DNA from: an uncultured Saprospiraceae bacterium
GTDB lineage: Bacteria > Bacteroidota > Bacteroidia > Chitinophagales > Saprospiraceae
Direction: 5' to 3'
Assembly: GCA_937139495.1 (NCBI GenBank)
Contig: CAKZQC010000026.1
Span: 124,001 to 188,000 of the forward strand
DNA length: 64,000 bases
Shown piece by piece: positions 46,562 through 55,339 of the stretch. Position numbers and translations under genes: made by a program. The stretch's first letter is position 1, and each line of letters begins with the position of its first letter. The notes beneath the pieces were generated by a model, which made no database searches, was not told where the DNA came from, and saw only the letters and a program-made list of their open reading frames with translations.

Positions 46562-48145
46562 GTGAGTAAGCAAAATTCATTATTCTCTTCATTCAAAACG
46601 GATGCTCTATCTGGTATTGTTGTACTCTTAGTTGCTCTACCGCTTTGTTTAGGAGTTGCCGTTGCTTCTGGAGCGTCCGCATTTTCTGGTATCATCACTG
46701 GTATTATAGGTGGTTTAGTAGTAGGTTATTTGAGTGATTCTCATGTAAGTGTTTCAGGTCCTGCCGCCAGTTTAATTGCTATCGTCATCATCGCTATTCA
46801 AGATTTAGGTTTTGAAGCATTTCTGGTGGCTGGTGTGTTAGCTGGTGTATTTCAGTTAATACTCGGTTTTGCGAAAGCAGGTACTTTTTCAAACTATATT
46901 CCGTCTGGGGTCATTCAAGGAATGTTAACTGGAATAGGTATTATTATTATATTTAAGCAGATACCACACGCTATTGGCTATGATAAAGAGCATGAAGGTG
47001 ATTTTTTTAACTATAGCTTGACCGACAAAGCAGATGCTGGATATTTTAGTGAAATTATCCACTCGTTAAACTTCGCTCACTCAGGAATTATCTTGGTTAC
47101 CCTCATTTCTATTGGTCTTTTGATCGCCTTCGATCAAGTTCCTTTCCTCAAAAAAATTAAGCTGCTGCCAGGAGCATTAGTTGCGGTAATTTTCGGTATC
47201 CTTTTGAATGAAATATTCCGTTTATTCATTCCTAGTTTTTTTATATCTAAAGATCACTTGGTCAAGCTACCCGCTCCAAGTACCTTTCAGGAATTTACAG
47301 CACAATTTTCAGTTCCTGATTTTACGGCTATATCCAACCCTGATATATGGGTAACAGCGGTCACTATTGCTGCAGTAGCCAGTATTGCTACTCTTTTGAC
47401 CATAGAATCTGGAGACCGATTGGATCCTTACAAGCGATACTCTAATAGTAACACGGAGCTAAAAGCTCAGGGAATAGGCAATATATTATCTAGTTTGATA
47501 GGGGGATTGCCTATGACTTCAGTCATTGTGAGAACAAGTGCAAATATCGACGCTGGAGCAAGAACCAAGTTTTCCGCCATATTCCATGGGTTCCTTTTAT
47601 TGCTAACCGTGGTTTTGATTCCGGGGGTGTTAAATAAAATACCTATGGCGAGTCTAGCGGCTATACTACTTATGATAGGATTGAAGTTAGCAAGTCCCAA
47701 AGTGTTTGTCAAAATGTGGCATATCGGGAAATTTCACTTTATCCCTTTTGTCGTAACGACACTCGGTGTCGTCAATTTAGACTTATTGAAAGGAGTAGGT
47801 CTAGGTCTAGTCGTCAGCTCTATCTTTATTCTTCGAGGAAACATGAAATTAGCCTATTACTTCAAAAAAGAAGCACATAAGGAAGGAGAAGATATTCATA
47901 TAGATTTGGCTCAAGAAGTTTCTTTTCTGAACAAAGCCGCTATAAAACAAACGCTAGCACATTTGCCTGAAGATTCTACTGTGATTATCAATGCTGAAAA
48001 TACGGTTTATATTGATTATGACGTATTGGAACTGATAAAAGATTTCTATGATAATGGATCAAAAGAAAAGAATGTGGAGGTCGTACTAAAAGGGTTTAAA
48101 GAAAGTTATAATATTGAAAATACTATTGATTCCCATGTCTATTAA
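46562..48145 (+). CDS. SulP family inorganic anion transporter
   Basis: 527 residues from a GTG start. It has about twelve transmembrane segments with GLVVGYLSDSHVSVSGPAAS (about 50-70), the conserved SulP substrate-site loop, and a C-terminal STAS-like domain (about 440-527). It imports sulfate or bicarbonate-type anions; the ion cannot be told from sequence. It is a non-defence gene between the two restriction loci and opposite to them. Confidence 0.85.
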   Translation: MSKQNSLFSSFKTDALSGIVVLLVALPLCLGVAVASGASAFSGIITGIIGGLVVGYLSDSHVSVSGPAASLIAIVIIAIQDLGFEAFLVAGVLAGVFQLILGFAKAGTFSNYIPSGVIQGMLTGIGIIIIFKQIPHAIGYDKEHEGDFFNYSLTDKADAGYFSEIIHSLNFAHSGIILVTLISIGLLIAFDQVPFLKKIKLLPGALVAVIFGILLNEIFRLFIPSFFISKDHLVKLPAPSTFQEFTAQFSVPDFTAISNPDIWVTAVTIAAVASIATLLTIESGDRLDPYKRYSNSNTELKAQGIGNILSSLIGGLPMTSVIVRTSANIDAGARTKFSAIFHGFLLLLTVVLIPGVLNKIPMASLAAILLMIGLKLASPKVFVKMWHIGKFHFIPFVVTTLGVVNLDLLKGVGLGLVVSSIFILRGNMKLAYYFKKEAHKEGEDIHIDLAQEVSFLNKAAIKQTLAHLPEDSTVIINAENTVYIDYDVLELIKDFYDNGSKEKNVEVVLKGFKESYNIENTIDSHVY

Positions 48146-48166
48146 TTAGCAGTTATTTAGAAAGTC

Positions 48167-48197
48167 GTTAATAATGGCTTGTCAAGTCATTATTAAC
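48167..48197 (+). terminator. Hairpin after SulP gene
   Basis: GTTAATAATGGCTTG / CAAGTCATTATTAAC around one T; 13 of 15 positions pair. It shares the core GCTTGTCAAG with the MITE centre at 12.6 kb. There is no T-run, so it is a weak terminator or a dispersed repeat. Confidence 0.5.
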
Positions 48198-48397
48198 CAA
48201 ATACTCTCCTACGTAAAGTTGGAGCAGGTCTGCTCTTTTGAGCACAGTAGCTCGTGAGTGGATAGCTGCTTTGCAGTTCTCTTAACCAGACAGCTGCTAA
48301 CTGTCTGCTGCTCGGCAATGAAAAGAAGAAGAGATATAATTGACCTGCCCAATTAGCAAACATACCTCTTGCATAACATGCAGTTATTAAACAACTT

Positions 48398-51385
48398 CTA
48401 ATAATATTCCTTAATATAAGCATACGCTCGATCCGATAGCTCCTTATTTTTGTGCAATTGATATTTGAGGAGTGCTTGCAGCAATGTTTTTTGTATCAGT
48501 CGTTCGCCTTGGCTAGTTTTCTGCCAACCCGCAAAACTCACTTGTCGTACGATCGAATCAATATCGTTGACGATCCGCTCTACCACAGCTGGTGTTTGTG
48601 CTGTTTTGAGCTCTAAAAACAATTCTGTTAAAGCTGCTTTTGGTGTTTTTTGCTCGAGTGATTCCGCTTGCTTCTTTTCGGCCTGTACTGTTTCTTTAGC
48701 CAACTTGCACAGCTCTTTGACAAAGTCAATAGACGTAATTAGCCCTTTTTCGGCCTTATCGCGTAGGGCTTCCAATCGTTCACTCAATTTCTTGAAAACA
48801 GGATTTCCAATATCACCGCCCAATCTGCGAATAAGTATGCGAACTAGTTTCTTTCGGTTTTGGGGGTCAGGATTATTAAAAATATCTTCTATCACATCTG
48901 CGTTCAATACAAATTCTTCTAGTTGATGGACCTCGCCTACACGAATATTTTCGTGAATAAGTTTCGTGGTTTGAGCTCCTAGCGTAAACCAAAGTAACTT
49001 CCCGATATGGTCCGAGGCAGGTTTGACCGACTCAAATACCTGCGACAACCACTTGTAGTCCTCGTTGTAAGGGTTGAGAATGCTATCCGGCGATAAGGCT
49101 TCCCAGAGTTTAGCTAAATACTTGAAGTCTTGTGCAAAAGCATCTTTTTTCTCGTTGGTATCAATAGCATTCTGAGCTTGTTCCAATCCTTCAAAACCTT
49201 GCAGCGTTCTATCGACTCCTTCGAAATGTAGTAAGACTTTTTCCATGGTTTCGGGCAGCTTCAGTTTCAGCTCTTCGAGATTAGTGACAATTTCTTGTAC
49301 ACTTTTTTCGTCAAACTGCAATGCCTTGGCAGCATCGTCAAACACCCCAAAATAATCGACAATACGCCCAAAGGTTTTACCTTTGTACAGTCGATTTGTT
49401 CTACAAATAGCTTGCAATAAAGTATGTGCTTTTAGTGATTTATCCAAGTACATCGTCTGCAAAATAGGGGCATCAAACCCCGTCAATAGCTTGGCGGTAA
49501 CGATGATAAACTGCAACGGATTATCCGCATCGTTAAAAGCCGCTACTACTTTTTCTTGCTGTCCTTTATCGATACCCCATTTTTTTTTGAAATCTTCCGT
49601 GTCATTGGCTGTTGTAGAAATCACAACAGCAGAGGCGGCTTCTGGATAATAGTTATCTAGCTCCTCCTTGTACTGCACACAAGAGCCTCTATCGGCAGTC
49701 ACAATCATTGCCTTGAACCCATGAGGAGCTACTTTTTCTCGAAAGTGGGTGGCTATATCTTTTACGATTTTGGCCACTCGAGTAGGTGCTTTCAGAAAGG
49801 CTGCCATCTTAGCAGATTTCTTGTTGAGTGCATCTGCTTCTTCGTCCGAAAGGGCGACTTGCTCTACAAATTCGGCAAACGCTTGGTCAATACTTTCTTT
49901 GTCAACATGTACGTCAAGCAATCGAGGCTCAAAGTGAAGTGGCAACGTGGCATCGTCTCGAATAGAATCATGAAACGTGTACCTCGATAAATATCCTCCT
50001 TCATCTTCGGTGGCTCCAAACGCCCAAAAAGTATTCTTGTCCGACTGGTTGACGGGCGTACCCGTCAATCCAAACAAAAAGGCATTCGGCAAAGCAGCTC
50101 TCATTTGTCGCCCCAGTCCCCCTTCTTGCGTTCGGTGTGCTTCATCTACGAGTACTATAATATTTTCTCGCTCGTTCATATTGGCAGGAGCATCTTTGAA
50201 CTTAAAAATCGTAGAAATAATAATCTTGCGGGTATCTCGATGCAGTAATTTTTGCAAGTCCTTGATACTGTCTGTGGTAACTACATTGGCGATATCAGCC
50301 GCATTGAACGTTCCACTAATTTGTGTGTCCAAGTCGGTCCTATCGACTAGCACCAACACGGTTGGGCTTTTTAGGGCCGCTGTTCGGCGTAGCTTCTGTG
50401 CCGCAAAAACCATCAACAATGATTTCCCTGAGCCTTGGAAGTGCCAAATCAATCCTTTTTTGATGCGTCCTTCTTTGACTCGTGCTACGATTTGGTTGGC
50501 TCCTTCGTACTGCTGAAAACGACAAATCAACTTGATCCGTCGTTTTTTCTTATTGGTGCTAAACAACGAAAAATTTTGTAGTATATCCAACAGTCGTGTT
50601 GGACTCAACAGATCATTGAGCTGCTTGCCAATTTCCGACAAGCCCAATTGCCTGGCGAGTGCGTCGTCCTCGTTTTCGAGTCGCCAAGGCGACCAAAATT
50701 CCAAGGGTGTCCGAACCGCTCCATAATACAACTCTTTCCCTTCGGTAGCAAACGAGAGTACATTGGGTACAAAAAGTTGTGGAATACGGTTCTCGTAAAT
50801 GTCATGCACCTCGTGTGCTCCATCGAGCCAAGTAATCGCAGGGCGAATGGGCGTTTTTGCCTCGCCAACAACCACAGGCATACCGTTGAGCAACAACACT
50901 ACATCAGGAATTTTAGTTTCTCGGTGGCGAACTCGGTATTGACTCGTTACGATGTACGAATTATTCGACAGCTCGTCAAAATCAATGAGTCGAATGGGCA
51001 CATGTTGATTGTTTTCGCCAAAGGGCATCGTTTTGCCGCCTGTCATCCAATCAAAAAAATCTTCATTGGCTTTGACCAAACCTACTTGATTGACGGACAT
51101 CAATATTGCTCGAAGTTTGTAGAGTATTTCGTCTGCTCGCTCTGGACGCTGTGCTATCGACGGGTTGAGGCGAATCAACGCTTCTACTAATTCGGACTCT
51201 ACTAATACTTTGTCTTCGGAGCGGTTCAGTTCCTGTGCAGAGCGAAAAATCCATTGGCTGCCATACGATAGGTGCTCCTCTTGCAGATTAGCACCACTCC
51301 TCACAGCAGAATCCCTGTTGAGATTGACACCACTTAGGCGATGAATAATATAGTTTTCTACGGCATTGAGTTCGTTAAATGACAT
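48398..51385 (-). CDS. hsdR: Type I restriction enzyme, R subunit (locus 2)
   Basis: 995 residues. The nuclease site is KIPDVVLL (Asp161) with GEAKTP (Glu175, Lys177). The motor has HFQGSGKS (315-322), LVDEAHRTQ (412-420), GLTGTP and QAICRTNRLY. It differs clearly from the locus 1 HsdR. It is the last gene of the minus-strand cluster, 14 bases after the HNH gene, and far (about 4 kb) from its hsdM/hsdS partners because three defence genes lie between. All visible catalytic residues are kept. Confidence 0.88.
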   Translation of the reverse strand: MSFNELNAVENYIIHRLSGVNLNRDSAVRSGANLQEEHLSYGSQWIFRSAQELNRSEDKVLVESELVEALIRLNPSIAQRPERADEILYKLRAILMSVNQVGLVKANEDFFDWMTGGKTMPFGENNQHVPIRLIDFDELSNNSYIVTSQYRVRHRETKIPDVVLLLNGMPVVVGEAKTPIRPAITWLDGAHEVHDIYENRIPQLFVPNVLSFATEGKELYYGAVRTPLEFWSPWRLENEDDALARQLGLSEIGKQLNDLLSPTRLLDILQNFSLFSTNKKKRRIKLICRFQQYEGANQIVARVKEGRIKKGLIWHFQGSGKSLLMVFAAQKLRRTAALKSPTVLVLVDRTDLDTQISGTFNAADIANVVTTDSIKDLQKLLHRDTRKIIISTIFKFKDAPANMNERENIIVLVDEAHRTQEGGLGRQMRAALPNAFLFGLTGTPVNQSDKNTFWAFGATEDEGGYLSRYTFHDSIRDDATLPLHFEPRLLDVHVDKESIDQAFAEFVEQVALSDEEADALNKKSAKMAAFLKAPTRVAKIVKDIATHFREKVAPHGFKAMIVTADRGSCVQYKEELDNYYPEAASAVVISTTANDTEDFKKKWGIDKGQQEKVVAAFNDADNPLQFIIVTAKLLTGFDAPILQTMYLDKSLKAHTLLQAICRTNRLYKGKTFGRIVDYFGVFDDAAKALQFDEKSVQEIVTNLEELKLKLPETMEKVLLHFEGVDRTLQGFEGLEQAQNAIDTNEKKDAFAQDFKYLAKLWEALSPDSILNPYNEDYKWLSQVFESVKPASDHIGKLLWFTLGAQTTKLIHENIRVGEVHQLEEFVLNADVIEDIFNNPDPQNRKKLVRILIRRLGGDIGNPVFKKLSERLEALRDKAEKGLITSIDFVKELCKLAKETVQAEKKQAESLEQKTPKAALTELFLELKTAQTPAVVERIVNDIDSIVRQVSFAGWQKTSQGERLIQKTLLQALLKYQLHKNKELSDRAYAYIKEYY

Positions 51386-51399
51386 GGGAAGTGGTGTTT

Positions 51400-52263
51400 T
51401 TATCTGGCTTTGAATTGATTGAAATATTGAAGGGTTTTAGGTCTAAGTCCTAATGGCAAAAAGGAATTGATATAATAGTCAAAGTATCGGTAAATGTAAA
51501 AATGATAGAGCGAATGTGCTTCACTCTGGTGCATATTTTTTTTGATACGTCTAAACGTGGCAATTAATGCTCCTCTGAACTCACTTTCGTTACCATTCGT
51601 ACTATATTCATCAATAGCGGCGTTGATAGCTGTTACATAATTTTGCTGAATTTTGATTCGCTCTCTCCTTAAATCATTTCTATTAAGTTTGTAGGTCTGT
51701 ATGGTTTCTATTCCTTGAGGAGTACGACCTTCAATAAATCCATCATTATTGAAACTAAAATGTGCTTCAAACTGGCGGTCCTGTTCTGGGTGCAGTAGCA
51801 AGGGTTGTTCTTGCTGATGTAACCAGGCTAGACTGTAGTGATTAGCTACTGTAGCCCCTGACACATCAGCGTGCGAAAGCACTCGATTGGTATTTGTCCA
51901 GCCGACCAAAGGAAATTTATTACTTTTATTATTATTGCATTTAGAACAAAGTGGAATAAGATTGGACCAGGTGTACGCCAACCAATAATAACCTGATTGG
52001 TTATATTGAGTATTTGTTGTATTATTTCTAGGCTTTTTGGGGCGATAATGATCGACTTGGAGCTCCATGCCTCGCTTACGTTCGCAGATAGCACACTTAT
52101 CCTTGTAGAGTAGTGTCAAGGCATTGATAGTGGTGTCTCTATAACATTTACTCTCTACATTGTGGGCGTGTTGCTCGGTAAGCAATGTTGCTTTTAGAGC
52201 ATTCCATTTGGGGTCATTCAATCCAGTTGGCACCCCAATACTAGTTTTATTAATGGGAACCAT
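51400..52263 (-). CDS. HNH endonuclease, PtuB-like
   Basis: 287 residues. The HNH fold shows CAIC (57-60), LQVDHYRPK (68-76; Asp71/His72), NLIPLCSKCN (101-110) and NNKSNKFP. The Cys pairs bind zinc and His72 is the likely general base. This arrangement is that of the nuclease paired with AAA ATPases in Septu (PtuB) and some retron systems. It starts two bases after the ATPase stop, so the two are translationally coupled. No reverse transcriptase is nearby, which argues against a retron. Confidence 0.8.
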   Translation of the reverse strand: MVPINKTSIGVPTGLNDPKWNALKATLLTEQHAHNVESKCYRDTTINALTLLYKDKCAICERKRGMELQVDHYRPKKPRNNTTNTQYNQSGYYWLAYTWSNLIPLCSKCNNNKSNKFPLVGWTNTNRVLSHADVSGATVANHYSLAWLHQQEQPLLLHPEQDRQFEAHFSFNNDGFIEGRTPQGIETIQTYKLNRNDLRRERIKIQQNYVTAINAAIDEYSTNGNESEFRGALIATFRRIKKNMHQSEAHSLYHFYIYRYFDYYINSFLPLGLRPKTLQYFNQFKAR

Positions 52264-52265
52264 AC

Positions 52266-53876
52266 TTAATCTTCTTTTGCAAATAAATTATCAGGCAATA
52301 TAGTTGGATCTATATTTTTTAGACGTTCTTCTATTTCTTTATTTTTTTCGATTTGTTCATAGTCGTCTTCTTCGTGTAGTTGCTCCAATTCCTTTTCGGA
52401 TAATCCTTCAAATAAATCAAAATCAAAAATATCAGAGGTCAGGATATTATTTGGCGTCAATTGGTGAATTTCCTTTTCGAGCTTGATTAATCGACTGACT
52501 GTAATGCCTTCTTTAGCCGTTCTGTTTACTTTCAAAAATACGGCATGTGCTGGAGCTCCAAACAGAGGAATTGGACTGTGTGTAGAGGCTATAAACTGAA
52601 CATTCGGAAAAAGGTCTGTCAATAATTGGGGTAGTTTCTTTTGCCACTTGGGGTGCCAATGCAAATCCAATTCGTCGATAATAACAATGCCTTCGAGCTT
52701 GGCAGGATCGGCTATATCGGGTTGTGCCTCAAAAAGGCGTATAATAATATCGCCCACCATCGCTATCATACTACGATAGCCCGAAGCTAATTTGTCGAAC
52801 GTAATTGGCTCATATACTTCCTCGCCTCTACGTTCCCTGTACCAAACGCGTTGGCTGGTAGGCGAAACACTAATTTCGATTCCGTCCAGTACTTTTTCGA
52901 GTAGCTGTTTGGTCTTTTCAAATTTTTGAGCATTGACTCCTATATCCTTCGACAAAAACCACGATACTAAGCTCAATTCAATATTGTGCAACAGCGATTT
53001 GGTGCTAAACAAACTAAGAATAGGCGTATCTTCTTTTTTGGGCAAATCATTCTCGTAGGTGTCTAACCGAGATGCTCCATAGGCACAAACATTCCTAAAG
53101 TTTTTTTCCCTTTTTTCTTTTGGACAACGGTACACCGTTCTCTGTTTGTTAGCTGCTTGAGTGACTACTATGAGTTCAGTAGTAATATTATCGACCGTAA
53201 TAGAGCTGTTGTCAAACGTAGTTTCCACCGATTGATTAAGACGCCTTTCTGGACCACTCCCATACAGACTCAATGCAATGGCTTGCAAAATAGAAGTTTT
53301 CCCAAAACCATTTTCACCCGTTAAAAAAATCCAAGGAGCCTTAATTGGTAGTTTATCAATTTCTGTTTTCTTTATTCCATTAAAATTCCGAAAATAAAAC
53401 CTTTGTAGCTTACCTGGAGGAGTGTAATACATATTAGCTCTTTTGAGATAACGCTTAATTTTTTCAAAGTCCTCCTCAGGTATAGGAACTTGTTGTTTAT
53501 CAAAATGGCTTTCAAACCATGCTCCAAATCTTCTTTTGTCCTGTTCCTTTCCCCAAATGCCTGTTGTAATGCATGGTCTAGTATCTAGTTCCAACTTATC
53601 AAATTCTGCAATAAGATATTTTTGTATTACTTGTAGGTAGCTTTTATTACCATGCTGTGCTTCATGATAGGAATCGTTTTTTGTATCCACTATCATTAAA
53701 CCTAGTTCTTGATTTACAACAATAAAATCAGGTATCATCTTTTTGACCTTACCTGCGTCCAATACCGTACAGTAAAAAGAAGCATACTTGTTCTCTTCTA
53801 GCTTAGACAGCAGAGCGTACATTTCTTCTTTGGCATAAGAAGCATCTGCACTAGGAAAAGATTGTGGATAAATCAT
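52266..53876 (-). CDS. NERD-AAA ATPase fusion, PtuA-like
   Basis: 536 residues. Residues 1-100 form a NERD-like nuclease domain with PDFIVVNQELGLMIVDTKN (Asp50, Asp64-x-Lys66; canonical NERD has Glu-x-Lys). The ABC-type ATPase follows, with GENGFGKT (187-194), signature LASGYRS (363-369), Walker B GIVIIDELD (396-404) and the switch His in STHSP (431-435). An acidic tail (490-536) ends the protein. Septu PtuA has the ATPase; the NERD fusion is unusual. Coupled to the HNH gene. Confidence 0.78.
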   Translation of the reverse strand: MIYPQSFPSADASYAKEEMYALLSKLEENKYASFYCTVLDAGKVKKMIPDFIVVNQELGLMIVDTKNDSYHEAQHGNKSYLQVIQKYLIAEFDKLELDTRPCITTGIWGKEQDKRRFGAWFESHFDKQQVPIPEEDFEKIKRYLKRANMYYTPPGKLQRFYFRNFNGIKKTEIDKLPIKAPWIFLTGENGFGKTSILQAIALSLYGSGPERRLNQSVETTFDNSSITVDNITTELIVVTQAANKQRTVYRCPKEKREKNFRNVCAYGASRLDTYENDLPKKEDTPILSLFSTKSLLHNIELSLVSWFLSKDIGVNAQKFEKTKQLLEKVLDGIEISVSPTSQRVWYRERRGEEVYEPITFDKLASGYRSMIAMVGDIIIRLFEAQPDIADPAKLEGIVIIDELDLHWHPKWQKKLPQLLTDLFPNVQFIASTHSPIPLFGAPAHAVFLKVNRTAKEGITVSRLIKLEKEIHQLTPNNILTSDIFDFDLFEGLSEKELEQLHEEDDYEQIEKNKEIEERLKNIDPTILPDNLFAKED

Positions 53877-53968
53877 ACAATTCGTTTTGTTCTTTTTTTT
53901 ATAAAAATAGTCGCTTCTTTTTACAATCGCTAATCCTTGGGACTTAATTTATAGCATTCCTATCAAAA

Positions 53969-54082
53969 TTAAAACGATTCGGGAGGCTGTAAGGTATCTA
54001 AGTTTGGAAAATCAAGCATTTCGGAAGACGTTTCTATCTGAATTATTTTTTCAAAAATTTTCAAGCAATCATTAAAGACTTT
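53969..54082 (-). pseudogene. Short coding remnant between nuclease and ATPase genes
   Basis: A minus-strand frame without its own start reads VFNDCLKIFEKIIQIETSSE, then MLDFPNLDTLQPPESF and a stop at 53969. It looks like the C-terminus of a lost gene or a frameshifted tail of the PD-(D/E)XK gene. A 16-residue peptide from an internal ATG is possible. The rest of the 220-bp gap is AT-rich. Confidence 0.3.
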
Positions 54083-54098
54083 TCAAACAACTACTCTA

Positions 54099-55319
54099 TT
54101 ATTTATCAGTTTTTGTTATATTTTTCTGTACTTCTTTTCTCCATTCCTCTAAAACCCTCTGCTCAAACTGCTGGAATTTATCTTGAAAAGCAAGTAATAA
54201 ACTATCATAATCATATATGCTATCATCACTTGTTTTCATGATAGTGTAGCGAGCAGCTGTGACCCAGTTGCTAGTAGGCTTGGAGCCAGTTGTAGTATAT
54301 CCTTTTAGCGAACTGAATCCTTTCATCATTTCAAAATACTTGTTTTTCAATGCTTGTTTTTCTTCTTTGTTTTCTCCATGAATTTTACCAAAACAAAATT
54401 TAACCCATATAGCATCAATATTACAGAATATTTCTAGAGCAAAATTAGTTCTTTGTGTCTCTCCTCCCCACGAATTATTATAATCAAAACATGTAGCAAT
54501 TTCTTGGGGTAAGAAACGGATAATACTGTTATGACTTGGTGTAATATTGATGTATTTGTCACTATTGATTAAAAATGTATTGATATCTTTGAATAAAGTA
54601 CTTAGGTTTGTTTTGTTCTTAACAATAAAATTAATCGCTGCACTGTGTTTACGATAGATTTTTTGGGCAAGTTTGATTGTATCATTATCCATCAGAATAT
54701 TATTTTTTAGGTTTTCGATATAGGTGTCTAGTAGAGGAATGAAGGCAGTGCTTAGTAGTTTTTCTAGCCGAATTTCTTCCAAAATACCCAATATCTCCCT
54801 ATAAGTAATATTTTCATAGCATAAGTTAATTTCTTCCTCTCCCAATGCACGGGCAAAAGGCGTCAGATAAATATAATAGTTGCTTTGATTCTCTCCCGAA
54901 GGCCATTGATTTTCTATGGTTTGGTAGTATGATGTCAATTGGTCTGCTCTAGATTTGCCTGACTTGATTTTATTCTCTATACAAATACATAGATTCAGTG
55001 CTTCATTATAAATCACTAAATCAATCTGCTTGTACTCCCGCCATACAGCTGTCTCGTCCAAATCAGACAAGTTTATTTTGATTTTCTCTTCTGCTGGAAT
55101 CGTTTCTATCAAGTTGAGAAACTTTTTCAAGAAATAACTGCCTAGATTGTGCGATGCTGTAGGCTGTAACAACCAAGCCAGAAAATTGGAATGCGACAAC
55201 TCATGGTGTGCAATCCCAAATACCTCCATATAGTTGTTGCGTTGCAAAAAACGCTCAATCAATTCCAAGCTGCTGTTCTCTGTTATTACAAAATCCTTTA
55301 GTTTTTCTAATCCAGCCAT
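54099..55319 (-). CDS. PD-(D/E)XK nuclease family protein
   Basis: 406 residues. HHELSHSNFLAWLLQP (38-53) and QIDLVIYNEA (Asp100), CICIENKIKS (Glu115, Lys117) with ADQLTSYY (Gln127) fit the PDDEXK_4 family. The C-terminal 200 residues are helical and of unknown role. It follows hsdS by 20 bases. A third nuclease in one operon suggests a separate effector or accessory of the ATPase/HNH module. Confidence 0.75.
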   Translation of the reverse strand: MAGLEKLKDFVITENSSLELIERFLQRNNYMEVFGIAHHELSHSNFLAWLLQPTASHNLGSYFLKKFLNLIETIPAEEKIKINLSDLDETAVWREYKQIDLVIYNEALNLCICIENKIKSGKSRADQLTSYYQTIENQWPSGENQSNYYIYLTPFARALGEEEINLCYENITYREILGILEEIRLEKLLSTAFIPLLDTYIENLKNNILMDNDTIKLAQKIYRKHSAAINFIVKNKTNLSTLFKDINTFLINSDKYINITPSHNSIIRFLPQEIATCFDYNNSWGGETQRTNFALEIFCNIDAIWVKFCFGKIHGENKEEKQALKNKYFEMMKGFSSLKGYTTTGSKPTSNWVTAARYTIMKTSDDSIYDYDSLLLAFQDKFQQFEQRVLEEWRKEVQKNITKTDK

Positions 55320-55339
55320 AGTAGTGTTTTGTTTTTAGA

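Noticed and set aside
50648..51190. 180-codon open frame on the plus strand
   Set aside because: Antisense to hsdR of locus 2; the sequence has no domain or signal and follows from the codon use of hsdR.
51400..53876. Retron defence system
   Set aside because: The HNH/ATPase pair is of the type found with retrons, but there is no reverse transcriptase and no msr/msd-like RNA region nearby.
51400..53876. Gabija system
   Set aside because: There is an ATPase, but the partner is an HNH nuclease and not a UvrD-type helicase, and no TOPRIM domain is visible.
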